Part shown: positions 33,926 through 44,309 of the stretch, piece after piece | Layout of the letters: each line of letters opens with the position of its first letter | Position numbering within the stretch: the first letter of the stretch is position 1 | Source: Theropithecus gelada | Lineage: Eukaryota > Chordata > Mammalia > Primates > Cercopithecidae | Length of the DNA: 64,000 nt | Assembly (NCBI RefSeq): GCF_003255815.1 | Contig: NC_037669.1 | Coordinates: 121,358,627 to 121,422,626, forward strand | Reading direction: 5' to 3' | Position numbers and translations under genes: made by a program | Notes under the pieces: model-generated | What the model was told of the DNA's origin: nothing | What the model saw: the letters and a program-made list of their open reading frames with translations, nothing else | Database searches by the model: none

Positions 33926-34644
33926 CAGTAGGAAAAATGGGCAAAGGAGTCTTCCTGAGGTTTTGCTTTTACAAATTCAAATTGCCTTGTGGTATGTTTC
34001 ATCTGATTCAGTGGGTGGTTGTTGGGGCAAGAGGCCATGTTGATTCTGCCCTCCTCATCTTTTGTTAAGATGGGCTTCTCCTAAAAGCAATGTCTTTTCC
34101 AATAGCCAGATACTGAATTGGGCATTTTATATAGTACAAACTACAATACCACAACCACATTGTTTGTGGAACTACTTTGTATTCTTGACATTGAAGAGTA
34201 GTGATTTACTATCTAATTTGATTGTGACTATACATAGCTGTTCATTTACATACAATTTTGTATATTTAAATGGGTTCCATTCAGCCTGTGGTTCCATGTC
34301 AAAGTTCATATATCTTTGATACACACCAGTTTAATGTCTCAAGGGTTAAATGGCTGAGGTCCTCACAAAGTCTCACATTATCAGTCTCTTTTTCTATAAA
34401 ATGAAGGGCTGGATGAGATTCATTCTAAGATTTACTCAAAGTCCAATATAATATGATTCTATAGTTTTAAGGTTCTGGATAGATCACAGCAGTTGTTTTT
34501 CAAACTGGACAAATATTTTTCTACTTTTAAAAATATGCCTTGATTCTACACAAAGAGAAGCATTCCCATTTATTTAAAAAATTTGTTGTAGAAAGGAAAC
34601 AGAAAAGTCAAGTAATTGTTACTCTGGTTGTCAAATTTAAGATG
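33926..34644. other. Mostly unrecognised; possible MIR-like fragment
   Basis: TCAGTCTCTTTTTCTATAAAATGAAGGGC at about 34,381-34,409 resembles the MIR core. The rest is AT-rich with nothing recognised. Confidence 0.35.
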
Positions 34645-35020
34645 GAGCTTGTATTAGTCCTTTTTCACACTGCTGATAAAGACATACCTGAGACTGGGCA
34701 ATTTATGAAAGAAAGAGGTTTAATGGACTTACAGTTTCACATGGCTAGGGAGACCTCAAATCATGGCAGAAGGCAAGGAGGAGCAAGTCATGTCTTACAT
34801 GAATGGCAGCAGACAGAGAGAGAGCTTGTGTAGGGAAGCTCCCATTTTTAAAACCATCAGATCTTATGAGACTGATCTCACTATCATGAGAACAGCACAG
34901 AAAAGCCCCGTCCCCATAATTCAAGCACCTCCCATCAGGTTCCTCCCATGACACATGGGAATTGTGGGAGTTGCAATTCAAGATGAGATTTGGGTGGGGC
35001 AGCCAAGCCATATTAGAGCT
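34645..35020 (-). mobile_element. Solo THE1 LTR (ERVL-MaLR) with perfect GAGCT target duplication
   Basis: LTR at 34,650-35,015: TGTATTAGTCC at the left and CCAAGCCATATTA at the right, a reverse-complement THE1 LTR of 366 bp with all main blocks (GAGACTGGGCAATTTATGAAAG, GGCAGAAGGCAAGGAGGAGC, CTTATGAGACTGATCTCAC). GAGCT at 34,645-34,649 and 35,016-35,020 is the 5-bp target duplication. No internal sequence remains. The right boundary was later hit by an Alu. Confidence 0.9.
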
Positions 35021-35351
35021 ATTCTTTTTCTTTTTCTTTTTCTTTTTCTTTTTTTTGAGACAGAGTCTCGCTCTGTTGCCCAGGCTGGAGTGCAGTGACC
35101 GGATCTCAGCTCACTGCAAGCTCCGCCTCCTGGGTTCACGCCATTCTCCTGCCTCAGCCTCCCTAGTAACTGGGACTACAGGCGCCCGCCACATCGTCCG
35201 GCTAGTTTTTTGTATTTTTTAGTAGAGACGGGGTTTCACCGTGTTAGCCAGGATGGTCTCGATCTCCTGACCTCGTGATCCACCCGTCTCGGCCTCCCAA
35301 AGTGCTGGGATTACAGGCTTGAGCCACCGTGCCCGGCCTAGAGCTATTCTT
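35014..35351 (-). mobile_element. Old World monkey AluY, minus strand, across the THE1 boundary
   Basis: Full-length Alu at 35,027-35,338 with a (TTTTC)n-modified tail at its left. It carries TGACCGGATCTCAGCTC, CCGGCTAGTTTTTTG and GGCTTGAGCC, which separate Old World monkey AluY from ape AluY. The 13-bp target copies TAGAGCTATTCTT at 35,014-35,026 and 35,339-35,351 match perfectly. They include the THE1 last bases and its GAGCT, so GAGCT is now present a third time at 35,341-35,345. Confidence 0.94.
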
Positions 35352-35744
35352 AGAATTATTATGAGAGTCTGTAAAATGTGAAGCTGGCAAGGAAATAAGC
35401 AAACAAGCAAGCAAAAAACTGAGGTAAAGTGAAATATACAGTACATAGAGTTTCATATGAGGCTTTGAATTTATGGGAGCTGGGTTGCCATTGGCTACCA
35501 TGATTCTTAATTTGGTGCCCAGATTCAATAGTGAGTCCAGTTGCCAGAACTGGAGGTTAGATCCATAATCCCAGGAAAAAATGCTGCTAAACTTTATTTT
35601 AAATAGCATTTTTAGGGGAATGCTTTTGGCTAGCTGACATCTTATTGCTCCCCTTCCCCCAGGAATCTAAGCGCCTTTAAATTAAATTGGAGAACACCAG
35701 TAATATACCTGTCAACTGTTTTCTTAGCATAATTTTAATTAAAT
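35352..35744. other. Spacer between the two opposed AluY copies
   Basis: No repeat recognised. With the L2 segment to its right it forms the 525-bp spacer of an inverted Alu pair. Confidence 0.45.
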
Positions 35745-36265
35745 AGCTATGCACAATTTGATGTTTAGTGTCTGACTTTTCTGTTGGAATGTAAATTCCT
35801 TGAGTGCAACTGTTATTTCTCTATTTACTTATTTTTTCTCTCTTTTTTTAAAACTTAAATGTGGGCCGGGCGCAGTGGCTAAAGCCTGTAATCCCAGCAC
35901 TTTGGGAGGCCGAGACGGGTGGATCACGAGGTCAGGAGATCGAGACCATCCTGGCTAACACGGTGAAACCCCGTCTCTACTAAAAAAGCACAAAAAACTA
36001 GCCGGGCGAGGTGGCGGGCGCCTGTAGTCCCAGCTACACGGGAGGCTGAGGCAGGAGAATGGCGTAAACCCGGGAGGGGGAGCTTGCAGTGAGCTAAGAT
36101 CCGGCCACTGCACTCCAGCCTGGGCGACAGAGCGAGACTCCGTCTCAAAAAAAAAAAAAAAAAAAAACCAACACACACACAAAACTTAAATGTGTCTGAA
36201 TATTTTTAAATTACTGAATCTCTAGTACCTACCACAGTTCCTGACCGAATCAATGGATGGAAATC
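35745..36265 (+). mobile_element. L2 3' end, split by an AluY
   Basis: TGTTGGAATGTAAATTCCTTGAGTGCAACTG to 35,849 and GAATCTCTAGTACCTACCACAGTTCCTGACC from about 36,206 are two halves of one L2 3'UTR on the plus strand. The AluY at 35,864-36,180 separates them. Confidence 0.7.
35850..36194 (+). mobile_element. Old World monkey AluY, plus strand, with perfect 14-bp target duplication
   Basis: Full-length Alu starting GGCCGGGCGC at 35,864. It carries GGCTAAAGCC, CTAGCCGGGCGAGG, GGCGTAAACC and GATCCGGCCAC. The tail is about 20 A followed by a short CCAACACACACAC extension. AAAACTTAAATGTG at 35,850-35,863 and 36,181-36,194 is the target duplication, preceded by T7, so the nick site is TT/AAAA. The perfect duplication and low divergence suggest a fairly recent insertion. 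Confidence 0.95.
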
Positions 36266-36892
36266 CTTGGGCTTTCACTGGTCTTTTCTTATTTTGGGGG
36301 TGTCTTTGTGAGAAACATAGCTGCCATCAATTCTGGCTTAGGGTTTCTTCTACTGTAATGTTTAGAACATAGCAGTCATTCTAGAGGTTTTTTTGCATAA
36401 GATTATTGAAAAACTTTAGAGTTCAGAGTATGTTTTAGGCTGAGTTGAAGAGAAATGGTCTGATAGTCTATTAGAAATAGTCTAATGTATAAGCCCTAGA
36501 GGACATTTCCTTCCCTGCTCCCTCTTATAGGACAAGCTAGCAATATCTTTTTTTTCCTCCTTATAGTCTAAAATGTCTACGTGCTTAGGCATATATTGGA
36601 TGAGTCTTCACAAAATTCAAAGATACAATCTGCTTAAAAGTGTAAGAAAATTACCATGCTTAGATAAATCTATTACCTTACAAATGAAACTAGAAGATCA
36701 TGAGCCCAACTATTGACAATTTCTAATTGAAATCTAACAGCTAGGCAAGATTCTTTAGCTCCATTCCCTCCCCATGCTGAATAGCTCATCTGGAAGTAGT
36801 CAACAAGATTTAAGAGGTGGTGGTGGCCCCTTTATCATCCACTTCTTGGTCTCTCTGGAGCTTCCTGCCTGGGGAATGATGATGGTAATTGC

Positions 36893-36923
<31 letters not shown>

Positions 36924-37360
36924 TTTTGTGTCATATGACTCATGGAATTTTAGGTGTTTTTTGATCACCAATGGATTTCATCTATAATATTATCCATGAT
37001 GACAATGGATTACTTTCAACTGACTGAGTTGATTGGTGACCTGAAGGAAAGTTCCTATTGCTCATGGCGCAAAGTATATGATTTCCTACCATCCACATGG
37101 ACCTTTTTCATTTGCCTGCATGTTGCAATATTTATTGTCGTTGCTTAGTTTTATTTTTAATTTAGGTTATGATTTCAATGCTTTGACTGATAAAAAGCAA
37201 CTAGCATTCATTTTCCTCTGTGGGTCTGCCCTTAAAAAATAGACCTAAGGAAAATATTAATTCCCCAGAAAGATGTTCATATCTACTTGACTTTGGAAAC
37301 ACAGATAAAACTATTGCAAATCCTGCAGACAGGTGACGGAAGAGAATCTATAGCAGATAA
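36266..37360. other. No gene or repeat recognised
   Basis: AT-rich, with a pyrimidine run (TTTC)n at 36,896-36,928. A 64-codon open frame at 36,954-37,148 has no known motif. Confidence 0.45.
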
Positions 37361-37364
37361 TTAA

Positions 37365-37530
37365 GTGCTGGGTTCTGGAATCGGAAAGACCCAAGCTAGA
37401 ATCTTGGGTCTGTCACATGTGGTCGTAATACTGAGGATAAGTTGACAGCCCTGAGTCTCTGAGTCAAGAGAATGCATGCTTAGCACAGGGCTTTAGTTAC
37501 ACAGTAGTAAATAGTCTATAGATGTTACCT
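37365..37530 (+). mobile_element. MIR-like SINE fragment
   Basis: GTGCTGGGTTCTGGAATCGGAAAGACCCAAGCTAGAATCTTGGGTCTGTCAC matches the MIR tRNA-like head; the 3' part is poorly preserved. Confidence 0.5.
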
Positions 37531-37534
37531 TAAA

Positions 37535-38495
37535 AAAAAGAATATTCTTTTACTGCTAAAAATTTACAGATAACTAAAAGATCTTGAAAAAAAATGGGAG
37601 AAATTGAGTATGCTATTCATAGTATAAGCAATGAGATATGATCTATGTAGAAGGAAAATAGAGTTATATCTGCAACAAATTGCTTTCTTGTTTAAAGATA
37701 CTCAAGTTTTGTTAAGGGTCAGTTTAGGTAATGTCATATGAAAACTATTCACGTATTTTCCATCAAATAGTGGTAGAAAACATTATCCAATACCTTACTC
37801 AGAGTCTCTTAAACAACAATCCATAGAAGTTCTTTTTATTAGATAATGAGAATTATATATAACACACTTCTTTTCCTTTTTACCTTGTTTTTCATGAAGT
37901 TGAACATTAAATTCAGTGCCCAAATGGTAGTAGCCATATTGTCAAGGTTTCGAGTCTTTTTCCTTAAATAGTTCTCATGAGTTTTGGACTTCTATTTGAC
38001 TAGTCTCAGTGTTTATGTGTATTTTATCTTGAGATGCCTAAATTATTATGGGAAGAAGGAAATTAGATTATTTAAGAGATGCTTCCTAGAGCTTGTCCAT
38101 AATGTTTCAGCATTTTCCCCCCAGTCAGATGAATAAAAAAAATTGGTATTTGAAAAATGCTTTGAACTCTTTCAGTGGAAAAGTACTATGCAATGTTAAC
38201 AAATGTTAAAGGATAATAAATGTAAAATTTATTTTTATAAGAACAAGTAAATCTTGCAAGATATTTTTACAAAGATGCTTCCCTCTGTAGTATGTAGTGG
38301 AATGAGAGACTTCTAAAATGTTTTTCACCTTGTGATATTTAGGTGTCTTCAAATTTTAATCTTTTGAACTTAAATTGTTAGGCCCATATATACAAAGGAC
38401 TTCATCTGAAAATGATGCCTAGTTTGAATACAGATGACAATGCTTCCTGTGTAACTCACATTCTCGTCTGGAGTCTCAGCTTGGATAGGGCCCAG
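37535..38495. other. No gene or repeat recognised
   Basis: Strongly AT-rich, single-copy-like. Confidence 0.4.
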
Positions 38496-38499
38496 GAGG

Positions 38500-38665
38500 T
38501 AGTGTGGTATGGTGAAAAAAAAATCTCATGTTTTAAAGTCAGACAAACCAAGGTTCAGATCCTAACTCCATTACCTGCTAAATAGATTAGCTTTAATTAT
38601 CTCCCCTGTAAAATGGTGATAATAATATTTACTTTATATGTCTGTACTGAATATTTACGTTGTAT
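38500..38665 (+). mobile_element. MIR SINE
   Basis: GGTAGTGTGGTATGGTG...AAAGTCAGACAAACCAAGGTTCAGATCC...CTCCCCTGTAAAATGGTGATAATAATA, plus-strand MIR. Confidence 0.72.
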
Positions 38666-39275
38666 CAGTAAATGATGACTGCTATTTGCCTAGGCTGCTG
38701 GCCCCACAGGAGTTGGCTAGCTCCCAGTTGCTCAGAAACGTGGGCAGAAACAATGGAGTGAGTGAGCTGGGACTGTCATAGGAGTATAAAATAATATTGT
38801 TCCTTAGGGTCTGGCCTATGGTACAATCTCCTAGCAGATCCCTCTTTTTTTCCCTCATGTACTCTCTACCTGCAAGCAGGACCACAGGAGAGCTGCTGCT
38901 GTGCTGTGGCGAAATGAAAGGTGAGGCTGGATCTGTTGGGCGGGAGCTCAGCTTGGAGCTGTCATTCTCAGAAGGCAACTGCTCTCTCAGTTGTTGGATG
39001 TGGGTGGAACTGCTGTGGACAGTCTTGATCTGCTGCTTCTTCTTCTTTTATTGCAGAATTATCCAGTACTGTGTTTACTGGGATTTTTAAAAGTTTTTGA
39101 TTGTTGACCAGTAAGGCAGAAAATTATACTGCTTATTTCTATTTTCTGAGTTGAATTGTATATTGTTGGTAAGCTGATTTCAAAATATACTGACTTTCAG
39201 ATATTTTAAAGGGATTGCTTTAAAGTGTGACACATAGGAGACCCCAAGACAATATGTGAACCCCTGAACCCATTC
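38666..39275. other. No gene or repeat recognised
   Basis: Overlapping open frames of 97-98 codons on both strands at 38,682-39,090 without any domain; treated as chance. Confidence 0.45.
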
Positions 39276-39279
39276 AGGG

Positions 39280-39420
39280 GTTATTTACTCATTGAGTGAA
39301 CATTCATTGGGCATCTGCTATGTGGCTGGTATTTAAGATGCTGAGGAAAGGAGAATGACAGCAACTGTCCTATCCCATGCAAGAGACATTTTTACAATCA
39401 AATCTAGCATTGTTTAAAAT
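39280..39420 (-). mobile_element. L2 3' end fragment
   Basis: ACTCATTGAGTGAACATTCATTGGGCATCTGCTATGTGGCTGGTA...GATGCTGAGGAAAGG is the reverse complement of the L2 3' end. Confidence 0.6.
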
Positions 39421-39712
39421 TAAAAATTATCTTGCTTTAGAACCGGATGCCTGAATGAAAGGAAAGGTTTTGGCACTCAAGGCTTCAGTAGTCTGTGTGG
39501 TCACAATTGCTCCTCCATCCATCTCGATTCCTTTTTAGTGAGTGCTGAGGATTTCTGTTTAATTATACATCTCCAAAACCTCTTCTTTCACCTGCTTCCA
39601 GCTCCTTGTAGACCAAAAACCTTTTAGTCGCCGATTCGCTCTGTCTCCCAACCATTCACCACTGAATAAATAAGGCAGAATGAGTGTGGAAAAACAAGTT
39701 ATTTTGTAAAAC

Positions 39713-39742
39713 GATGTCTCTCTCTCTCTTTTTTTTTTTTTT
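39713..39742. repeat. (TC)n and T-tract
   Basis: GTCTCTCTCTCTCT followed by about 14 T; simple sequence. Confidence 0.75.
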
Positions 39743-39754
39743 GACTCTGTGCTT

Positions 39755-39948
39755 AAGAACTCTAAAAAAAAACTAGCCGGGCGAGGTGGCGGGCGCCTGT
39801 AGTCCCAGCTACTCAGGAGGCTGAGGCAGGAGAATGGCGTAAACCCGGGAGGTGGAGCTTGCAGTGAGCTGAGATCCGGCCACTGCACTCAGCCTGGGCG
39901 ACAGAGCGAGACTCCCTCTCAAAAAAAAAAAAAAAAGAACTCTAAAAA
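39755..39948 (+). mobile_element. 5'-truncated Old World monkey AluY with 14-bp target duplication
   Basis: Begins in the second part of the Alu at ACTAGCCGGGCGAGG (about 39,769) and ends with an A tail to 39,934. AAGAACTCTAAAAA at 39,755-39,768 and 39,935-39,948 is a perfect duplication, preceded by CTT, giving CTT/AAGA. It carries GGCGTAAACC and GATCCGGCCAC. About 130 bp of the Alu 5' side are missing. Confidence 0.92.
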
Positions 39949-41485
39949 TGTTGGTTGTGTTAGTGTATCTTTTCCTATTTAGAAAAGATCTCTTGCACTT
40001 GAATTAAACAGCTTGTTGTAAGCATATTAGGAATTCTGGAGTTCCCTTAAGCACTGGACATTTTCACATTCAAAAATGTAAAGGTACGTGCTAGATTACT
40101 GGCATGGTTTTCTTATGACCATCTCAACTCCTTTCCCCCTAAAATTAGATTTCTTTTTGGTTTGGGATAGTAAAGTATGTGCATACCTTTGTAGAACAAT
40201 TGTGAAATATTAGGTCTGTATTTCTGGAGGCACTAGCCACTGGCTGCAACCCAATTCTGATGGGAGAGTAAGTTGTGCCTATGACTGCCATTACAAATGC
40301 AGAGAAAGTAAAATGACCTCCTGGAAAAAAGAGCAGGCAGTTATTTTTCAGTGGTGGGAAGAGGTTGCAGGTGTGCCTGATGTTTTTAAAGCTCTCAATT
40401 ATTGATCTTATCCTAAGACTTACAAATAGAACCATTAATGTGTCAGTGTGACCCAGATAATAGATGATTATTGTCCATCTTTAAATTGTACTTAGTACTA
40501 AAATATATATGTAATACATGCAAAAAGGCTAGCTTTATCACACCTCCTCAAGGTTTTACAGGAAAGAATTCATTTTTTCATTTATTTTTCTCTCTGCCTT
40601 TCTCCCTCACCCTCTACTTCTACCCACTGCATTTATTTCCTCTGCTAATTAATAGAAATTCCGGACTGAACATTCCAGCCACCGGCTGGCAGACACAAAA
40701 AGGACGCAACTTACAGTTCTGCAATGGAAACATCTTACAGCACAACTTTTTAAACTATTAGTAACTATTGCCTTCTGAACTATGCAGCTCGTCACAATGA
40801 GCATAGCAAGTTAAAGGACTATAACACCCAGGGATTTTAGTTCGATTTCACTCTAACCTCAATTTTATTACCATAAGTCCAGTTTGTCATCAGAGAGCTC
40901 CATATCACACTTGATGGGCAGATTCATCTGCCTTCACTCTGTGCATGTGGTTGATGCATGAATAGTAAGGCAGTAATACATCTCTATTTAAACCAAGCCT
41001 TGGAATCTGTCCCAAATGACATAGTCTCCCATAAGCTGGGAAATCTGGTCTAGACCACAGAATGTTATGGGGTGCACACCTGTTCACAGAATCATCATCA
41101 AAAGGTAGTTAACAGCATTTCATTGTCATCCCGGGGAAACAAAAGAAGTCACATTTGGCAGGAGTTGGACCTGGGCCTAGAGCTACTTGACATTTTTATA
41201 TAACAAATTAGAATAGTTGATAGAATTGTCACAAAGGATCTGTTTTTAAGGTAAGATTGAAGCACTAATTTTTGTACAGAGCTTCTGTCTGTGCCCAGCC
41301 ATGATTAGGAGGGATTAGGTGGAGAACCTAACGTTGATATAGCAACCCTGCTTTGTAGTAAGTCAGACTCCTGGTGATGAAAGGCTTGGGTGTGGAGATG
41401 GCCCTGCAGGAAGAAGTGGGGAGGAGGAGCTGGGATGCTGTGGAGAAAGATAGACAAGACCCAGTGATGTCACCAAGTTCGTTCA
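39949..41485. other. No gene or repeat recognised
   Basis: Single-copy-like. 40,630-40,800 is richer in CpG and non-AT words than its surroundings, but nothing is identified. Confidence 0.4.
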
Positions 41486-41489
41486 TACA

Positions 41490-41640
41490 TTGATTCATTA
41501 ATTGATGCTTTCATTTTTCATTCACTTATTTATGCATCAGATATTATAAGTGCCTACTATGTTTCAGGTTCTGTGGCAGGCACTTTGGACAAAACAGTTA
41601 ACAAAATGTAGTTGGTCACTACGGGGAAGTAGCTAGGGCT
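41490..41640 (-). mobile_element. L2 3' end fragment
   Basis: CATTCACTTATTTATGCATCAGATATTATAAGTGCCTACTATGTTTCAGGTTCTGTGGCAGGCACTTTGGACAAAACAG fits reverse-complement L2. Confidence 0.65.
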
Positions 41641-42385
41641 GAGAAAGGACTCTCTGAAGTAAATATTGGGCATGAGGAGAACCGTGTTTCTTCTATCCAA
41701 GACGGGAGGACTGGGAGAAGGACCCTGAAGGAGATTTGTTCTTCTGCTTACTGCATTTGAGTTAACTTTGTGCTGTAGATGCTTCTCACAGAGATGAGGA
41801 AGCAAGAGATGTGAGGATATAGAGCTAAGTCTGAACAATTCACAGTTGTCCACTGGTGGCAAGAAATAAAAAATCTGGGACCAGAGGAACTTTCTTGGCA
41901 GGGTGAGTAGGTAGGAGGCCTGGAAGTGAGTCTTGGTCTTGGCCTCAGGGTATGGCAGGGTGGTTGGGGGATGAGGGAGGAGCAACAGAGTGAAGGAGAT
42001 ACATTTCAAAAAGTGTTAATTCACCTGGAACTCAGTTGTACAAGCTGTGCATTTAGGGAGTCGGCCTGTTGAACAGATTGCAACTAACTGGACCCAGATA
42101 AGAAAATGACCTGGACCTAGCACAATTCAAGCCTCAGTACTGTGGAAGAAACAAATGAGGCCCAAGCAGTTAAATAAATTATCTACTGAGTGCTTTTGTG
42201 TGCACTATGGGAATTTCAAGACTTAGGGGAGTGTGTCCAGAAAAGAACATTTAAAGCAATTTACATGTTGGCAGACAGGAACTTATAAGATGAAAAGAAT
42301 CTAAGTTATTTAGCTGGGAGGGAAGGTTGATGGGGGAAATTATAGAAATTGTTAAACAGATGTCTAGTAAATAGATGTCAGCTTC
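41641..42385. other. No gene; possible continuation of L2
   Basis: A GA-rich stretch to about 42,000 might continue the L2 but cannot be aligned by eye. The 150-codon minus-strand frame at 41,557-42,009 has no domain. Confidence 0.35.
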
Positions 42386-42388
42386 TGT

Positions 42389-42728
42389 AAGAATACTTAA
42401 AAAATTTTTTTTGTGTGTGTGTTTTTTAAGACAGAGTCTAACTCTGTTGCCCAGACTGGAGTGCAGTGGCACGATCTCAGCTCACTGCAACCTCCGCCTC
42501 CTGGGTTCAAGCAATTCTAGTGCCTCAGCCTCGCAAGTTGAGTAGCTGGGACTACAAGCGCTCACCATCACACCCAGCTAATTTTTGTATTTTTTTTAGA
42601 AGAGACAGGATTTTGCTATGTTGGCCAGGCTGGTCTTGAACTTCTGGCCTCAAGTGATCCGCCCACCTCGGCCTCCCAAAGTGCTGGGACTACAGGCATG
42701 AGCCACTGCACCTGGCCTAAAAATACTT
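42389..42728 (-). mobile_element. AluS, minus strand
   Basis: Reverse-complement Alu from the T-rich tail (42,405-42,428, containing a (GT)5) to CACCTGGCC at about 42,717. AAGAATACTT (42,389-42,398) and AAAAATACTT (42,719-42,728) are the probable target copies. Diverged; AluS-like. Confidence 0.88.
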
Positions 42729-42789
42729 TTAAAAAAAGGTTTAATTTCCCAAGTATGGGAAGACTCCTAGATTAAGGGGAGAGAATTTT

Positions 42790-42950
42790 GGTTTTAACCT
42801 GAACTTGCCACCACTGTGCTGTAAGATTCAGTTAGGTTAAATACTTTGACCTCATTGAGCCACTGTCTTCCCATTTGTAAAATTTAGAGATTTGGCAGAT
42901 GATCCCTAAGATCATAACCTAAAAAAAAATGGGTTATATATGATAGTAAT
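42790..42950 (+). mobile_element. MIR-like SINE fragment
   Basis: AACCTGAACTTGCCACCACTGTGCTG...CTTCCCATTTGTAAAATTTAGAG in MIR order, much decayed. Confidence 0.5.
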
Positions 42951-43375
42951 TACTGTTTTAACTTATTGAAATTCAAAGAAACCTGAGTCTGATTAATTTG
43001 AATGCAAGTCTGATGTGATACTTACAAATTCAGCACATAAAATGAATCTAAAGAGTGCTTGCTTAAGAAAAAGCTGCTTAGCTGCTCATTGACGCTACTA
43101 CAAAACATTTTAAAATAATAAGATTTAAAAAATAGGCTAAGTATACTAGTTCAAACTTGCTTGTCATCTTTAAAACAGGTCCCTGGTTTAACAGAGTTGG
43201 GTTGTCGTTGTTTTTTAACGCTTTGAATTAGTTTCTTGATTCAGTGGCAAAGGGTGATGATAGTTCTTCCTATTGAAAGAGGTTTTTCCCAACACCTTTG
43301 CCATGTCTGCCCTCAGGGAATTTCAGATAATAAGTAGCACCAAGTTGGCCCTCTAAATTTGCCCCCCTCTCCCTG
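42951..43375. other. No gene or repeat recognised
   Basis: AT-rich single-copy-like DNA. Confidence 0.4.
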
Positions 43376-43379
43376 CCAC

Positions 43380-43800
43380 AGCATTTAGCAGATTGGATGA
43401 AAATGTGTCCGCAGAGATTAGATATTCCAGTGACCACACTGCATTTTTCTGCTCTGAAAGCTATCTCTCGGATCAGCCCTCTACCTCTGGTTTATCGGGA
43501 GGAGAGTATAGACAGATAACATCCTTGCGATGTGACCCTGACCTTTGTCAACCTTTGTTAATGCTTCATCTGAAGTCAGGCCTAATGTTTGTAAACAGGA
43601 TATAATTAAGGCTGGGAACTGACAGGGTCTGACATTAAGACAATGCAGAGTTGGCAGGGAATGGTCTGTGAGATGTCAGCTCGCATTGTGTTCTAAGTGC
43701 CTTCATAATAATTAGTGTCCTCTGTCTGAAGGAAGTTCACTCAACTTGGATTAATCTGTCACAGCATGGAGGCCATCCTTGGGAGGGCAAGTGTTTCCTC
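43380..43800. promoter_or_regulatory. Candidate enhancer-like block (nuclear-receptor, TCF/SOX and forkhead words)
   Basis: Repeat-free, less AT-rich than its flanks. It clusters TGACCCTGACCTTTG (two RGGTCA-type half sites, 43,533-43,547), two CCTTTGTT-like TCF/SOX words (43,541-43,560), an AGATAAC GATA word (43,515-43,521) and TGTTTGTAAACA (43,586-43,597), which holds two overlapping forkhead cores. Such clusters occur in developmental enhancers, but no conservation or activity can be shown from one sequence. Confidence 0.3.
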
Positions 43801-44295
43801 TGATAAACCTTAGAACAAGTATGAGAAAAAACCAAAGAGGCTCAAAAGAAAACTGTGAAAGTCAAGACTGCTGGTGACAGGTGCTGCCTGAAAATTAGAA
43901 ACAGGAAATAAGGGGGATGGGGGGAAACTCCCTCCCTGCCCCCGACCCTTCACATCCCAATCACAAAGTGAATGCAGGAGTTTACAGTGATCAGAATCGA
44001 TTACAGTGATCCCAGCCCTCCTGATCTGGATGCCGTGAGTAGGCACAGGACTGTAAGTGTTCAGAAAAGCTTGCGCATAAACAACATTGTTTGGCTTTTG
44101 CCTTAACTGGCACGATGCACGTGTCTGAGATTGCCCCCAACCTATAAGAGGATTTTGGTTTAACATGTAACTGATCCAAAGAGACTGAATCTGCTTTCTG
44201 TTATCAGAAGACATTTGTTTGAGCATCTGCTGGTAGTTGGTGTGGTACAAAGTGAGTCAAGAGATGCGTGAGCCTGATGCCGAGCGGCTGCTGTC
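43801..44295. other. No gene or repeat recognised
   Basis: A 146-codon minus-strand frame at 43,810-44,250 has no recognisable domain and no start or splice context. Confidence 0.4.
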
Positions 44296-44309
44296 AGTAG
44301 CCTTTGAGT

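Noticed and set aside
36131..36180. Separate (CA)n microsatellite
   Set aside because: It is the 3' extension of the AluY tail and lies inside that element's target duplications.
41557..42009. 150-codon minus-strand open frame
   Set aside because: Low-complexity reading of a GA-rich stretch next to L2; no domain or start context.
43810..44250. 146-codon minus-strand open frame
   Set aside because: No recognisable domain, and neighbouring frames are equally open in parts; likely chance.
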